NCBI RefSeq assembly: GCF_001424225.1
Contig: NZ_LMOR01000002.1
Span: 434,001 to 498,000, forward strand
DNA length: 64,000 bases
Direction of reading: 5' to 3'
DNA from: Microbacterium sp. Leaf151
Lineage (GTDB): Bacteria > Actinomycetota > Actinomycetes > Actinomycetales > Microbacteriaceae
Part shown: piece by piece, positions 26,842 to 34,748 of the stretch
Layout: each line of letters begins with the position of its first letter
Numbering within the stretch: the stretch's first letter is position 1
The notes under the pieces: generated by a model
Told to the model about the DNA's origin: nothing
The model's input: the letters and a program-made list of their open reading frames with translations, nothing else
Database searches by the model: none
Made by a program: the position numbers and the translations under genes

Positions 26842-28539
26842 TCACGACGCCATGAGGCGCTCTCGTACCTCGCGGCGCAGCACCTTGCCGATGAGCGAGC
26901 GCGGAAGGTCGTCGACCACGACGATGCGGCGCGGCACCTTGTACGCCGCCAGGCGCGTCTTGCAGTAGTCGCGCACCGTCTCCGACGAGATGTCGACACC
27001 GTCACGGACGACGATGGCAGCGGCGACGTCTTCTCCGCCGCGCGGCTTGGGTAGCGCGACGACCGCAGCACTCTCGATGTCGGGATGCGAGGTGAGCACG
27101 TCTTCGACCTCGGTCGGCGCCACGTTGAAGCCACCGGTGATGATGATCTCCTTCAACCGGTCGACGATGGTGACGAACCCGTCGGAGGACACCGTAGCGA
27201 TGTCGCCGGTGCGCAGCCAGCCGCCGGGCAGCAGGGTGTCGGCGGTGTCGGCCGGGCGCTGCCAGTACCCCCGGAAGACCTGGGGGCCGCGCAGCAGCAA
27301 CTCGCCCGCTTCTCCGAGCGGACGGTCGACGGCCGGGTTCTCGGGATCGACGATGCGGATCTCGGTACTGGGGAACGGCACGCCGACGGTTCCCGGCCGC
27401 CGCGAGGGGCCGATGGGGTTGCCCAGGGCGACCGGGGACGACTCGGTCATGCCGTAGCCCTCGACGAGCAGCCCGCCGGTGGCCTGTTCCCACCGGTCGA
27501 CGGTCGCCACCGGCAAGCTCATCGCCCCGGAGATCGCGAACCGCACGCTCGTCAGATCGATCGAGCCGCGCGCGGCGGCGCGCGCGAGCTGGTCGTAGAT
27601 CGGCGGGACCGCGGGCAGGAACGTCGGCGGGCTCTTCTTCGCGGCCGCGGCGACGAGATCGAGATCGTATTTCGGGAAGAGCACGAGCTTCGCGCCGATA
27701 CTCATCGCGAACGTCAGGCACAGCGTCAGGCCGTACGCGTGGAAGAGCGGGAGTACGGCGTAAAACGTCTCTTCGCCGTCGTGGAGCCCCGGCACCCACG
27801 CCCGCCCCTGCATCGCGTTTGCCCGCAGGTTGGCGTGGGTCAGGATCGCCCCCTTGGGCGTGCCGGTCGTGCCACTGGTGTACTGCAGCAGGGCGATGTC
27901 ATCGACCCGCGGGCCGGGGTGCTTCTTCGACAACGTGCCGCGGGTGAGCAGCTTCTCCCAGCGGCTCGGACGCTTCGACTGGGGTGTCGCCGTCAGTTGC
28001 GCGCGTGCCGTGCGGGCCTTGGTGATCGGCAGACGCAGGGCCAGCCGCTTGGAGAGCGGGAATGCGGCGGTGATGTCGACGCTCACGATGTGCTCGAGCG
28101 CGAGGTCGGACGGGAAATCGGCGACGGTGTCGGCGAGTTTGTCCCACACGATCGCGAAGCGAGCCCCGTGATCTTCGAACTGGTGGCGCAGCTCGCGCGC
28201 CGTGTACAGCGGATTGTGCTCGATGACGATGGCTCCCAGGCGCAACGCCGCGTAGAACGCGACGACGTGCTGCGGGCAGTTGGGGAGCACCAGCGCCACC
28301 CGGTCGCCCGCGCGGACGCCCAGCCGGCGGAGCCCTTCGGCGGCACGCGAGATGTCATCGCCGAGCTGCGCGTACGTCGTCTGCGCACCGAAGAACTCCA
28401 GGGCCACCTTCTTTGCGTACGACGAGACGGAGGCCGCCAGCATCTCGGGCAGGGTTTGCGATGGCACGTCGATCTCGAGCGGGACGCCCTCGGCGTACGA
28501 GGTCGACCACGGACGCGAGGCGTAAGGAGACTCCGGCAT
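26842..28539 (-). CDS. Long-chain fatty-acid--CoA ligase
   Basis: A 565-residue member of the AMP-forming acyl-CoA synthetase family. It has the P-loop motif LQYTSGTTGTPKGAILTH, motif VEGYGMTESSPVALGNP, GGWLRTGDIATVSSDG and the C-terminal LKEIIITGGFNVAPTEVE with the catalytic lysine near SLIGKVLRREVRE. It activates fatty acids with ATP and CoA for degradation or lipid synthesis. ATG 28539 (PESPYASRPWSTSY) is chosen; an upstream start at 28617 adds 26 unconserved residues. It is monocistronic and convergent with glnE. Chain-length preference cannot be read from the sequence. Confidence 0.92.
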   Translation of the reverse strand: MPESPYASRPWSTSYAEGVPLEIDVPSQTLPEMLAASVSSYAKKVALEFFGAQTTYAQLGDDISRAAEGLRRLGVRAGDRVALVLPNCPQHVVAFYAALRLGAIVIEHNPLYTARELRHQFEDHGARFAIVWDKLADTVADFPSDLALEHIVSVDITAAFPLSKRLALRLPITKARTARAQLTATPQSKRPSRWEKLLTRGTLSKKHPGPRVDDIALLQYTSGTTGTPKGAILTHANLRANAMQGRAWVPGLHDGEETFYAVLPLFHAYGLTLCLTFAMSIGAKLVLFPKYDLDLVAAAAKKSPPTFLPAVPPIYDQLARAAARGSIDLTSVRFAISGAMSLPVATVDRWEQATGGLLVEGYGMTESSPVALGNPIGPSRRPGTVGVPFPSTEIRIVDPENPAVDRPLGEAGELLLRGPQVFRGYWQRPADTADTLLPGGWLRTGDIATVSSDGFVTIVDRLKEIIITGGFNVAPTEVEDVLTSHPDIESAAVVALPKPRGGEDVAAAIVVRDGVDISSETVRDYCKTRLAAYKVPRRIVVVDDLPRSLIGKVLRREVRERLMAS

Positions 28540-28633
28540 GCCTCCATCCTTCCAAGCCCCTCCGACATCCCGCCCGCACTTGACGGGGACGGACCCATCG
28601 GTCGTCCCTCTCGCCATGCGCCCGCGATCGGCC

Positions 28634-28639
28634 TACCCT
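28634..28639 (+). promoter_or_regulatory. Leaderless-type -10 element (TACCCT)
   Basis: TACCCT ends 7 bases before ATG 28647. There is no Shine-Dalgarno sequence, so the DUF2277 mRNA is probably leaderless. Confidence 0.5.
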
Positions 28640-28646
28640 GTGGGGC

Positions 28647-28958
28647 ATGTGCCGCAACATCATCCCCCTGCACAATTTCACGCCGCCGGCCACGGACGCT
28701 GAATGCCACGACGCCGCACTGCAGTTCGTGCGCAAGATCGTGGGGACGACTACGCCGTCGCGAGCCAATGAGGCGGTCTTCGATCACGCCGTGGCCGAGA
28801 TCACGGCGTCCGTCCGCCTGCTGCTCGACGACCTCGTCACCGCGGCACCGCCGAAGGTCCGCGAAGTCGAGGCCGCGAAGCGGCAGGCGCGTTCGGCCGA
28901 ACGCTACGAGGCCATCCGGGTGTTCCAGGAGCAGAAGCGGGCCGAACGCACCGCCTGA
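28647..28958 (+). CDS. DUF2277 family protein
   Basis: The 103-residue protein starts CRNIIPLHNFTPPATDAECH, the invariant N-terminus of DUF2277, and continues with helices (LQFVRKIVGTTTPSRANEAV; a charged C-terminus RYEAIRVFQEQKRAE). It is small and cytosolic, with a Cys at position 2. The gene is leaderless and monocistronic, divergent from the acyl-CoA ligase and convergent with the phosphatase. Biochemical function is unknown. Confidence 0.9.
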   Translation: MCRNIIPLHNFTPPATDAECHDAALQFVRKIVGTTTPSRANEAVFDHAVAEITASVRLLLDDLVTAAPPKVREVEAAKRQARSAERYEAIRVFQEQKRAERTA

Positions 28959-28965
28959 ACGCCTC

Positions 28966-28999
28966 GATGCCCGCCCCCGCGAGTGCGGGAACGGGCATC
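28966..28999. terminator. Bidirectional terminator hairpin
   Basis: GATGCCCG (28966-28973) pairs with CGGGCATC (28992-28999), and an inner CCCGC/GCGGG stem closes loop GAGT. It separates the convergent DUF2277 and phosphatase genes. Confidence 0.75.
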
Positions 29000-29012
29000 G
29001 GGGAGAGTCGGA

Positions 29013-30914
29013 TCAGACGAACTCGGTGCGGCGACGACGACGCAGACGCAGGATCACGCCGACGGCGAGCAGTCCCATCGCCAGCACGATCGCGCCCAAG
29101 GGCAGAGCCGCACCGGTCATCGCCAGCGGCGAACCCCCGCCGTTCTGCCCCACGCCCGCAGCGCCCGCCCCGGCCGTGGGCGAGGGCAGAGGGGTGGGAG
29201 TGGTCGTCGGGGTAGGAGCCGCCGAGGCGGACACGCGGAACGACGCGGTCTTGACGACACCGGTCTGCGCACCGCTCACCGTGACTTCGTAGGTGCCCTC
29301 CGCCGTCGGGGCCGTGGTCGCGAAACGCGCGGAGCCGCGCAGCGCGTCGCGCTGCCCGAGGTCGCCTGTCGTCGACACCGTGCCGGCGAGCTGCCAGTCG
29401 GCCGCGAAGCCGTCGGCGGCCACCGTGAGCGGGTCGCCCGGGCGGACCTCGGCGGGCACGCTGACCGTCGCCTGCGCGCTGAGAGCGGCGAGGTTCTGCG
29501 AGAGGGCGAGGCCGTTCGCGGCGGTGAAGAACAGGTCGGTCTGGTCGGTGAGACCGACGACGTTCGCCGCACCCGGGCCGTACCCGGCGATACGCACCTG
29601 GGAGCCGGTGTGCTGCTGCGAGCCGCCTGCCGGCGAGGTTCCATACGCGACGATCAGGGGCTGGCCGTCGGCAGTGAGCAGGTGGGTGTTGAGGCCGGGG
29701 ATCGCCGAGCCCACGATCTGGCTCGTGTGCGCGTGGTCGGCGGTGACGACCACGAGGGTGTCGCCCTGAGTGCGTGCGAACTCCAGGGCGACCTGCACGG
29801 CCTCGTCGAGGTCGACCGTCTCACCGATCTGACCGCAGGCGTTGGCGGCGTGGTCCTGCTTGTCGATGCTCGCGCCCTCGACCTGCAGGAAGAAGCCGTT
29901 GTCGTTGTCGAGCAGGTCGATCGCCTTAGAGGTGAGCGATGCCAGCGACAGACCCGTGGCCAGACGATCGGGGTTCTCCGTGCAGGAGACCGGAGCGGGG
30001 AGCTCGCCACCGGAGGTCAGATCGGTCGCCGCGGGGCCGTTCCAGCGGACGGGGAAGTTGCCCTCGCTGAAGAGCCCGAGCAGGGGCCGATCGGCATCCG
30101 CCGCGGTGATCGCGTCGAGACCGGCGGCATCGTCCACGAGGGCGTAGCCACGGTCGCGCGCCTGGTCCGAGAGCGTCCGCCCCTCCCAGGGGCCCGCCTT
30201 CGCCGTCTGCGCGAAGCTCGCCGCGCCGCCGCCGAGGGTGACGTCCGGGCGCACGTTGAGCAGCTGCTCGCTGATCGAGCCGAGGCCGCCGTTCTCGAGC
30301 GCCTCCGCGGAGCAGTTCTTCGACGCTTGCTCGGGGCCGTAGCATCCACGGGCCGAGATGTGGGCGATCTGCGCGCCCGGAGTGGCATCCTGGATCTCCG
30401 CGGTCGAGACGTTGCCGGTCTTGAGGCCGTTGGCTTTGGCGATCTCGAGCAGGGTGGCCTGCGGCGTGTTGGCGACGTCGACGCTGAGGCGACCGTTCAC
30501 CGTCTTGGTACCCGTCGACCAGGCGCTGGCGGTCGAGGCCGACTCGGAGGCGTAGTTGGGCTTGCCCGCCTCATCGATCGAGTACGTCGTGTACTGCCCC
30601 GTCAGGGGGAGCGCGTCGATACCGGCGAACCGCCCCGCCGCGCCCTCGGCGTAGTCGCGCGCGACGGTGATCTCGGAGTCGCCCATGCCGTCGCCGATCA
30701 GCAGGATGACGTTCTTGGCGGGACCGTCGACGATCGACTCGCGCAGCAGGTCGGTCATGTCGCCGTCGTTGCGAGCCGCTCCACCGTGCTCGGTGATGTC
30801 GGGCGTCGCGGCCAGCGCGGGAGCGGCCACGAGGCCGATCGAGGTCGAGGCCGCCAGCGCGACGGCCACCGAGGCGGCGGCCGCGCGGAGGCGTCGGGAA
30901 GTGCGAGAGTCCAT
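29013..30914 (-). CDS. Secreted, sortase-anchored alkaline phosphatase
   Basis: This 633-residue protein has a signal peptide (residues 1-36, cleavage near APALA-A), an alkaline phosphatase domain (metal site [14 protein letters not shown], nucleophile Ser125 in [13 protein letters not shown], and [13 protein letters not shown]) and an Ig-like/Pro-Thr-rich spacer. The C-terminal wall signal is LAMTG (597-601), a hydrophobic helix and RRRRR. LAxTG is the motif used by class E sortases of high-GC actinobacteria. The residue before the nucleophile is Glu where E. coli PhoA has Asp. ATG 30914 is preceded by AAGGA. A PHO-like box lies upstream, consistent with phosphate-starvation control. Confidence 0.92.
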   Translation of the reverse strand: MDSRTSRRLRAAAASVAVALAASTSIGLVAAPALAATPDITEHGGAARNDGDMTDLLRESIVDGPAKNVILLIGDGMGDSEITVARDYAEGAAGRFAGIDALPLTGQYTTYSIDEAGKPNYASESASTASAWSTGTKTVNGRLSVDVANTPQATLLEIAKANGLKTGNVSTAEIQDATPGAQIAHISARGCYGPEQASKNCSAEALENGGLGSISEQLLNVRPDVTLGGGAASFAQTAKAGPWEGRTLSDQARDRGYALVDDAAGLDAITAADADRPLLGLFSEGNFPVRWNGPAATDLTSGGELPAPVSCTENPDRLATGLSLASLTSKAIDLLDNDNGFFLQVEGASIDKQDHAANACGQIGETVDLDEAVQVALEFARTQGDTLVVVTADHAHTSQIVGSAIPGLNTHLLTADGQPLIVAYGTSPAGGSQQHTGSQVRIAGYGPGAANVVGLTDQTDLFFTAANGLALSQNLAALSAQATVSVPAEVRPGDPLTVAADGFAADWQLAGTVSTTGDLGQRDALRGSARFATTAPTAEGTYEVTVSGAQTGVVKTASFRVSASAAPTPTTTPTPLPSPTAGAGAAGVGQNGGGSPLAMTGAALPLGAIVLAMGLLAVGVILRLRRRRRTEFV

Positions 30915-30992
30915 GGGGGAGTCCTTCGTCGGATCGGGGCGGCCGTCGACCGCACGCCAAGCCCACTGCCCGGTGGTCACCCCTTCGCGATG

Positions 30993-31014
30993 CCCAGGTG
31001 AAGATCAGGTGTCC
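30993..31014 (-). promoter_or_regulatory. Candidate PHO box upstream of the alkaline phosphatase
   Basis: On the minus strand GGACACCTGAT is followed by CTTCACCTGGG. These are two 11-base direct repeats resembling the actinobacterial PhoP unit GTTCACC plus four bases. TTGACT at 31022-31027 lies just upstream as a -35-like element. Confidence 0.5.
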
Positions 31015-31063
31015 AGACGGTAGTCAATCGCCCACCGGCGGTCAGCTCTCGGATACGCGCGCC

Positions 31064-31069
31064 TAGGCT
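31064..31069 (+). promoter_or_regulatory. Leaderless-type -10 element (TAGGCT)
   Basis: TAGGCT ends 7 bases before ATG 31077, with no ribosome binding site between. Confidence 0.5.
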
Positions 31070-31076
31070 CGGCTCG

Positions 31077-31484
31077 ATGACCGTCGCCGTATCCCGCTCG
31101 TCCGACCGGCGCGCCGCCGAGCGTGCGGTCCGGCTTGCGCTGGCGGTCTTCCTCCTGGTCTGCGCCTGGGCCACGACGCACTTCGATGAAGCGGGCGGTC
31201 ACCACGAGGGCACGGCGCACAGTGCCATCACGGTCGGTTCCCTCCTTCACGCGGATGACAACGCGATTCCGGATGCCGCGCTGGTCCCGCCCGTCGACAC
31301 CGACGCGACGAACGTGGTCGCCGCCGACGGGTCGATCGATGTGGTTCTGCTCGTCCTCACCGCCGTCGTGTTCGTTGTCCTGAGCCTCCGCCCGCTCGCG
31401 GCGGTCCGCGGAGGGGCGATGCCGTCGGGAGCGCCGCCGCCACGGCGGCATCCTCTGATCGTCTTCGGTATCTCCCGTACCTGA
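31077..31484 (+). CDS. Small uncharacterised two-helix membrane protein
   Basis: A 135-residue protein with an N-terminal helix (LALAVFLLVCAWATTHF, about 20-36), an outer loop rich in His and Asp (DEAGGHHEGTAHS), a second helix (IDVVLLVLTAVVFVVLSL, about 87-104) and a basic C-terminus. It has no known domain. The His/Asp loop could bind metal, but this is only a composition-based guess. The start is leaderless. The AAA/HTH gene follows 82 bases downstream in the same direction, with two hairpins between. Confidence 0.65.
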   Translation: MTVAVSRSSDRRAAERAVRLALAVFLLVCAWATTHFDEAGGHHEGTAHSAITVGSLLHADDNAIPDAALVPPVDTDATNVVAADGSIDVVLLVLTAVVFVVLSLRPLAAVRGGAMPSGAPPPRRHPLIVFGISRT

Positions 31485-31492
31485 GATCGCAC

Positions 31493-31536
31493 GCCGCCGC
31501 TCATGCGGCGGATCGCGGCCGTCGAACGACGGCCGA
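31493..31536 (+). terminator. Two adjacent hairpins between genes
   Basis: CCGCCG (31493-31498) pairs with CGGCGG (31505-31510), and CGGCCGTCG (31517-31525) pairs with CGACGGCCG (31528-31536) with a very tight loop. They lie between the membrane protein gene and the AAA/HTH gene and could end the first transcript or act as a leader structure for the second. Confidence 0.45.
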
Positions 31537-31566
31537 TCGTGTCGACCTCAGCTCGGGAGATCCCTC

Positions 31567-32610
31567 ATGTCCGTCATCCCTGTCACTGCCCGCACCACCC
31601 GTTCGGCAGGTTCACCGCCTCGCGGTCGACGCCAGGTGCGGCTCGCCGCCGACGACCTCGCTCAGATCGTCGAATTCGCCGTGCGGGGCACCGACCCGGC
31701 GGCGCGAACCGTGCTCGCGCAGATCGCCGATCACGACGGAGCGGGCGCCTCCGAGGTGATCGCCGGGATCCTCGAACGCACATCACCCCGTCCGGTCCAG
31801 CCGAAGAACCGTCCCGTGGCACCGATCGCGACGGTGGAGCGCGTCGTGCCCGCCCCCGGGGAAGGCCTGGGGGCGGCGAAGACGCGTCACCTCAGCTCCG
31901 TCGCCGAGCGCCTCGGGGAGGGCGGGTCGGTGCTCTTCGTCGGCGCCGAGGGGACGGGCAAGACCCTGCGCGTACGGTGGATGGCCCATCAACGGAGACG
32001 TGCGATCACCACGATCGATCTCGCGACGACGCGCGATGTTCCGCTCGCACGTCTCGTCGACGCGGTCGCCTCCGCCACGGCATCCGGGATGACGGTGCAC
32101 CTGGAGAATGCGCAGGTGCACGACGTCGAGGCACTCACGATGCTCGTGCGCGCCCGTGCCGGATCGGGTCTCGTCCTGGTGGAGACGATCGAGGCGCGCA
32201 TCGATCTCGCCGTCGATGCGGTCATCGAGGTCGGCGTCCCCGACGTCGCCATGGTCGAGTCTCTCCTCCGTGACATGGTGGGCGACATCGACGACCGCGT
32301 CATCCGGGTGATCGCTGCTCTGCGCCAGGGCGAGACACCGCGCGCGATCAAGCAGGCGGTCGAAAGCGCCCGACGGTTCGCCGCGATGACGGAGATCGGC
32401 GTCGGAGAAGCCCTCCACGCGGCCACCGTGCAGCGCCTCAGGTCATGGCCGCCGCGGCGGCGCCGCGACGCCGCCGTCGCGCTGATGCACATCGCGGGGC
32501 TGAGCCAACGCGCTGTGCACGAGCTCACGGGGGTGAGTCGCGACACGCTGCGCCGTCATTCCTCTTCGATCGTGGTCGACGGAGACAGCAGCGCGGGGGC
32601 CGTCCGCTGA
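31567..32610 (+). CDS. Unrecognised AAA-like ATPase with C-terminal helix-turn-helix
   Basis: A 347-residue protein with no family I can name. Residues 24-71 form a helical N-terminal region. A P-loop GAEGTGKT (126-133) sits in VLFVGAEGTGKTLRVRWMA; the strand expected to hold Walker B reads MTVHLENAQ (175-183) with Glu-Asn instead of Asp-Glu. Residues 226-276 look like an AAA+ lid, and the C-terminus ends in a helix-turn-helix (IAGLSQRAVHELTGVSRDTL, 309-328). GGGAG precedes ATG 31567. An ATP-responsive DNA-binding regulator is the simplest reading. Confidence 0.75.
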   Translation: MSVIPVTARTTRSAGSPPRGRRQVRLAADDLAQIVEFAVRGTDPAARTVLAQIADHDGAGASEVIAGILERTSPRPVQPKNRPVAPIATVERVVPAPGEGLGAAKTRHLSSVAERLGEGGSVLFVGAEGTGKTLRVRWMAHQRRRAITTIDLATTRDVPLARLVDAVASATASGMTVHLENAQVHDVEALTMLVRARAGSGLVLVETIEARIDLAVDAVIEVGVPDVAMVESLLRDMVGDIDDRVIRVIAALRQGETPRAIKQAVESARRFAAMTEIGVGEALHAATVQRLRSWPPRRRRDAAVALMHIAGLSQRAVHELTGVSRDTLRRHSSSIVVDGDSSAGAVR

Positions 32611-32630
32611 CCGTCCCGCCGCAACGCGAC

Positions 32631-32666
32631 GACGCCCGCCCCCGCGAAACGGCGGGGACGGGCGTC
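32631..32666. terminator. Bidirectional terminator hairpin
   Basis: GACGCCCG (32631-32638) pairs with CGGGCGTC (32659-32666), with an inner CCCCGC/GCGGGG stem. It separates the convergent AAA/HTH gene and glnA. Confidence 0.75.
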
Positions 32667-32683
32667 GGGTGGTGCTGCGGCGA

Positions 32684-34108
32684 TCAGACCCCGAAGTACA
32701 GCTCGTACTCGAAGGGGTGCGGACGCTGGGCCATCGGCTGGATCTCGTTCTCGATCTTGTACTCGATCCAGGTGTCGATGAGCTCCTGCGTGAAGACGCC
32801 ACCGGCGAGCAGGAACTCGTGGTCGGCGCGCAGGGCCTCGAGCGAGTCGAGCAGCGAGTTCGGAACCTGCGGGATGTTCGCGGCCTCTTCGGCGGGGAGC
32901 TCGTAGAGGTCCTTGTCGACGGGCTCGTGGGGCTCGATGCGGTTCTTGATGCCATCGATGCCGGCCATGAGCTGCGCGGCGAACGCGAGGTACGGGTTGC
33001 CCGAGGCGTCGGGGGCGCGGAACTCGATGCGCTTGGCCTTGGGGTTCGTGCCCGTGATCGGGATGCGGATGGCCGCGGAGCGGTTACCGGCCGAGTAGAC
33101 CAGGTTCACCGGCGCCTCGAACCCCTTCACCAGACGGTGGTAGCTGTTGAGGGTCGGGTTGGTGAAGGCCAGCACCGCGGGAGCGTGCGCGAGCAGACCA
33201 CCGATGTACCAGCGGGCGACGTCGGACAGTCCGCCGTAGCCGGTCTCGTCGTAGAACAGCGGCTTGCCGTCGTTCCACAGCGACTGGTGGGTGTGCATTC
33301 CCGAGCCGTTGTCACCGAAGAGCGGCTTGGGCATGAAGGTCGCGACCTTGCCCCACAGCTCGGCGGTGTTCTTGACGATGTACTTGAACTTCAAGATGTC
33401 GTCGGCCGCGTGCAGCATCGTGTCGAAGCGGTAGTTGATCTCCTGCTGACCACCGGTGCCGACCTCGTGGTGCGAGCGCTCGAGCGCGAAGCCCGCCTCG
33501 ATCAGCTTGAGGGTGATGTCGTCGCGCAGGTCGGCCGTCTTGTCGACCGGCGAGACCGGGAAGTACCCGCCCTTGTAGGGGGTCTTGTTGGCGAGGTTTC
33601 CGCCTTCTTCCTGACGGCCGGTGTTCCACGCGCCTTCCTCGGAGTCGACCGAGAAGAAGCTCGAGTTCTGCTTCACCTCGTAGCGCACGTCGTCGAAGAT
33701 GTAGAACTCGGCCTCGGGGGCGAAGAACGCCGTGTCGGCGATGCCGGTGGAGGCGAGGTACTTCTCGGCCTTCTTGGCGACCTGACGCGGGTCCTTCGAG
33801 TAGATCTCACCGTTGCGCGGGTTGTAGATGTCGAAGATCATCACGAGGGTCTTGGCCTCGCGGAACTGGTCGACGTACGCCGTGGTCACGTCGGGGATCA
33901 GCTGCATGTCCGACTCGTGGATGTTCGCGAACCCGCGGATCGACGAGCCATCGAACAGCTGCCCGACGGTGAAGAACTCCTCGTCGACGGTCGAGGCGGG
34001 GATGTTGAAGTGCTGCTGCACACCAGGAAGATCCGTGAAACGGATGTCGAGGAACTTGACGTCCTCGTCCTGGATGAACTTGAGCACCTCGGACGAATCT
34101 TTGAACAT
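32684..34108 (-). CDS. glnA: Glutamine synthetase GlnA1 (GSI-beta type)
   Basis: This 474-residue enzyme makes glutamine from glutamate, ammonia and ATP. The signatures FDGSSIRGF, the metal-ligand region [34 protein letters not shown] and NRSAAIRIP are all present. The adenylylation tyrosine is Tyr402 in DLYELPAEE, matching the E. coli DLYDLP site, so it is the expected substrate of GlnE at 23728-26718. ATG 34108 has GGAG at good spacing. A GlnR-like four-part box lies 70-108 bases upstream, indicating nitrogen control. Confidence 0.97.
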   Translation of the reverse strand: MFKDSSEVLKFIQDEDVKFLDIRFTDLPGVQQHFNIPASTVDEEFFTVGQLFDGSSIRGFANIHESDMQLIPDVTTAYVDQFREAKTLVMIFDIYNPRNGEIYSKDPRQVAKKAEKYLASTGIADTAFFAPEAEFYIFDDVRYEVKQNSSFFSVDSEEGAWNTGRQEEGGNLANKTPYKGGYFPVSPVDKTADLRDDITLKLIEAGFALERSHHEVGTGGQQEINYRFDTMLHAADDILKFKYIVKNTAELWGKVATFMPKPLFGDNGSGMHTHQSLWNDGKPLFYDETGYGGLSDVARWYIGGLLAHAPAVLAFTNPTLNSYHRLVKGFEAPVNLVYSAGNRSAAIRIPITGTNPKAKRIEFRAPDASGNPYLAFAAQLMAGIDGIKNRIEPHEPVDKDLYELPAEEAANIPQVPNSLLDSLEALRADHEFLLAGGVFTQELIDTWIEYKIENEIQPMAQRPHPFEYELYFGV

Positions 34109-34164
34109 GAAGACTCCAGAGGTAGAACATTCGGGATCGGCGGGCCTCGCCCAGCCTCCTCGAC

Positions 34165-34170
34165 CCTATA
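34165..34170 (-). promoter_or_regulatory. -10 element of glnA (TATAGG)
   Basis: On the minus strand TATAGG lies 57 bases before the glnA start. The -35 region 17 bases upstream coincides with the right half of the GlnR-like box. Confidence 0.45.
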
Positions 34171-34178
34171 CAGAACCG

Positions 34179-34216
34179 GTGTCTCGGCGATATCTCGCAT
34201 GTTTCGGGCGTGTTAC
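34179..34216 (-). promoter_or_regulatory. Candidate GlnR binding site upstream of glnA
   Basis: On the minus strand GTAAC-N6-GAAAC (34216-34201) is followed after 6 bases by GATAT-N6-GACAC (34194-34179), giving four half-sites with an exact 11-base period. The first pair is a perfect match to the actinobacterial GlnR consensus GTNAC-N6-GAAAC; the second is degenerate. The position before glnA1 is where GlnR acts in Streptomyces and mycobacteria. Confidence 0.65.
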
Positions 34217-34227
34217 GCAGCCCCGAT

Positions 34228-34233
34228 TACTCT
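34228..34233 (+). promoter_or_regulatory. Leaderless-type -10 element (TACTCT)
   Basis: TACTCT ends 7 bases before GTG 34241 of the RDD gene, with no ribosome binding site. It sits 12 bases from the GlnR-like box, so the divergent genes share one regulatory region. Confidence 0.5.
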
Positions 34234-34240
34234 GGATGCC

Positions 34241-34669
34241 GTGAGCGCACCCTCCGAGCACGACTATCCGGGCCAGCGACTGGGTCTTCCCCGCGAGGGG
34301 CGCGGCTCCATCGCCCGTCCGGGCCGAAGGATCGCCGCGCTCCTGATCGACGTCGTCAGCGCGGGCCTGGTCGGCTTCGCCTTCTTCTCGACACCCGATC
34401 CGGTGACCGGCGTCCCGTTCGCGAACCCGATCGCGGCCAACGTCATCTTCTTCGCCGTGCAGATCCTCTTCATCCCGCTGATCGGGGGAAGCCCCGGACA
34501 CCGCCTCATGGGGATGCGCCTCGAGCTGGCATCCGGGGGATGGGTGGGGCTGTGGCGCCCGATCGTGCGAACCGTGCTTCTGGCCCTGATCATCCCCGCT
34601 GTGGTCTGGGACGCCGATCAGCGCGGTCTGCACGACAAGATCGTCGGCACCGTCCTCGTCCGAACGTGA
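34241..34669 (+). CDS. RDD family membrane protein
   Basis: A 142-residue protein with the RDD signature near the N-terminus (RPGRRIAALLIDVVSAGLVG, Arg and Asp), three membrane helices (about 31-49, 65-86, 108-127) and the C-terminal DQRGLHDKIVGTVLV typical of the family. RDD proteins sit in the membrane; some act as sodium/proton antiporters, most are uncharacterised. GTG 34241 has no Shine-Dalgarno but has a -10 at the leaderless distance. It is divergent from glnA1, an association common in actinobacteria. Confidence 0.9.
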   Translation: MSAPSEHDYPGQRLGLPREGRGSIARPGRRIAALLIDVVSAGLVGFAFFSTPDPVTGVPFANPIAANVIFFAVQILFIPLIGGSPGHRLMGMRLELASGGWVGLWRPIVRTVLLALIIPAVVWDADQRGLHDKIVGTVLVRT

Positions 34670-34688
34670 TGGAGGCACGAACGGAGAA

Positions 34689-34710
34689 GGCCCCCGCGAC
34701 GGCGGGGGCC
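34689..34710. terminator. Bidirectional terminator hairpin
   Basis: GGCCCCCGC (34689-34697) pairs with GCGGGGGCC (34702-34710) around GACG, followed by CTCTTC. It lies between the convergent RDD and DUF4191 genes. Confidence 0.8.
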
Positions 34711-34711
34711 C

Positions 34712-34748
34712 TCTTCATCTCGGGATCAACTTCTTCATCTCGGGATCA
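34712..34748. repeat. Recent 20-base tandem duplication
   Basis: TCTTCATCTCGGGATCA occurs at 34712-34728 and again, identical, at 34732-34748, a period of 20 bases. The second copy includes the stop codon of the DUF4191 gene, so the duplication lies just beyond that reading frame. Confidence 0.8.
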
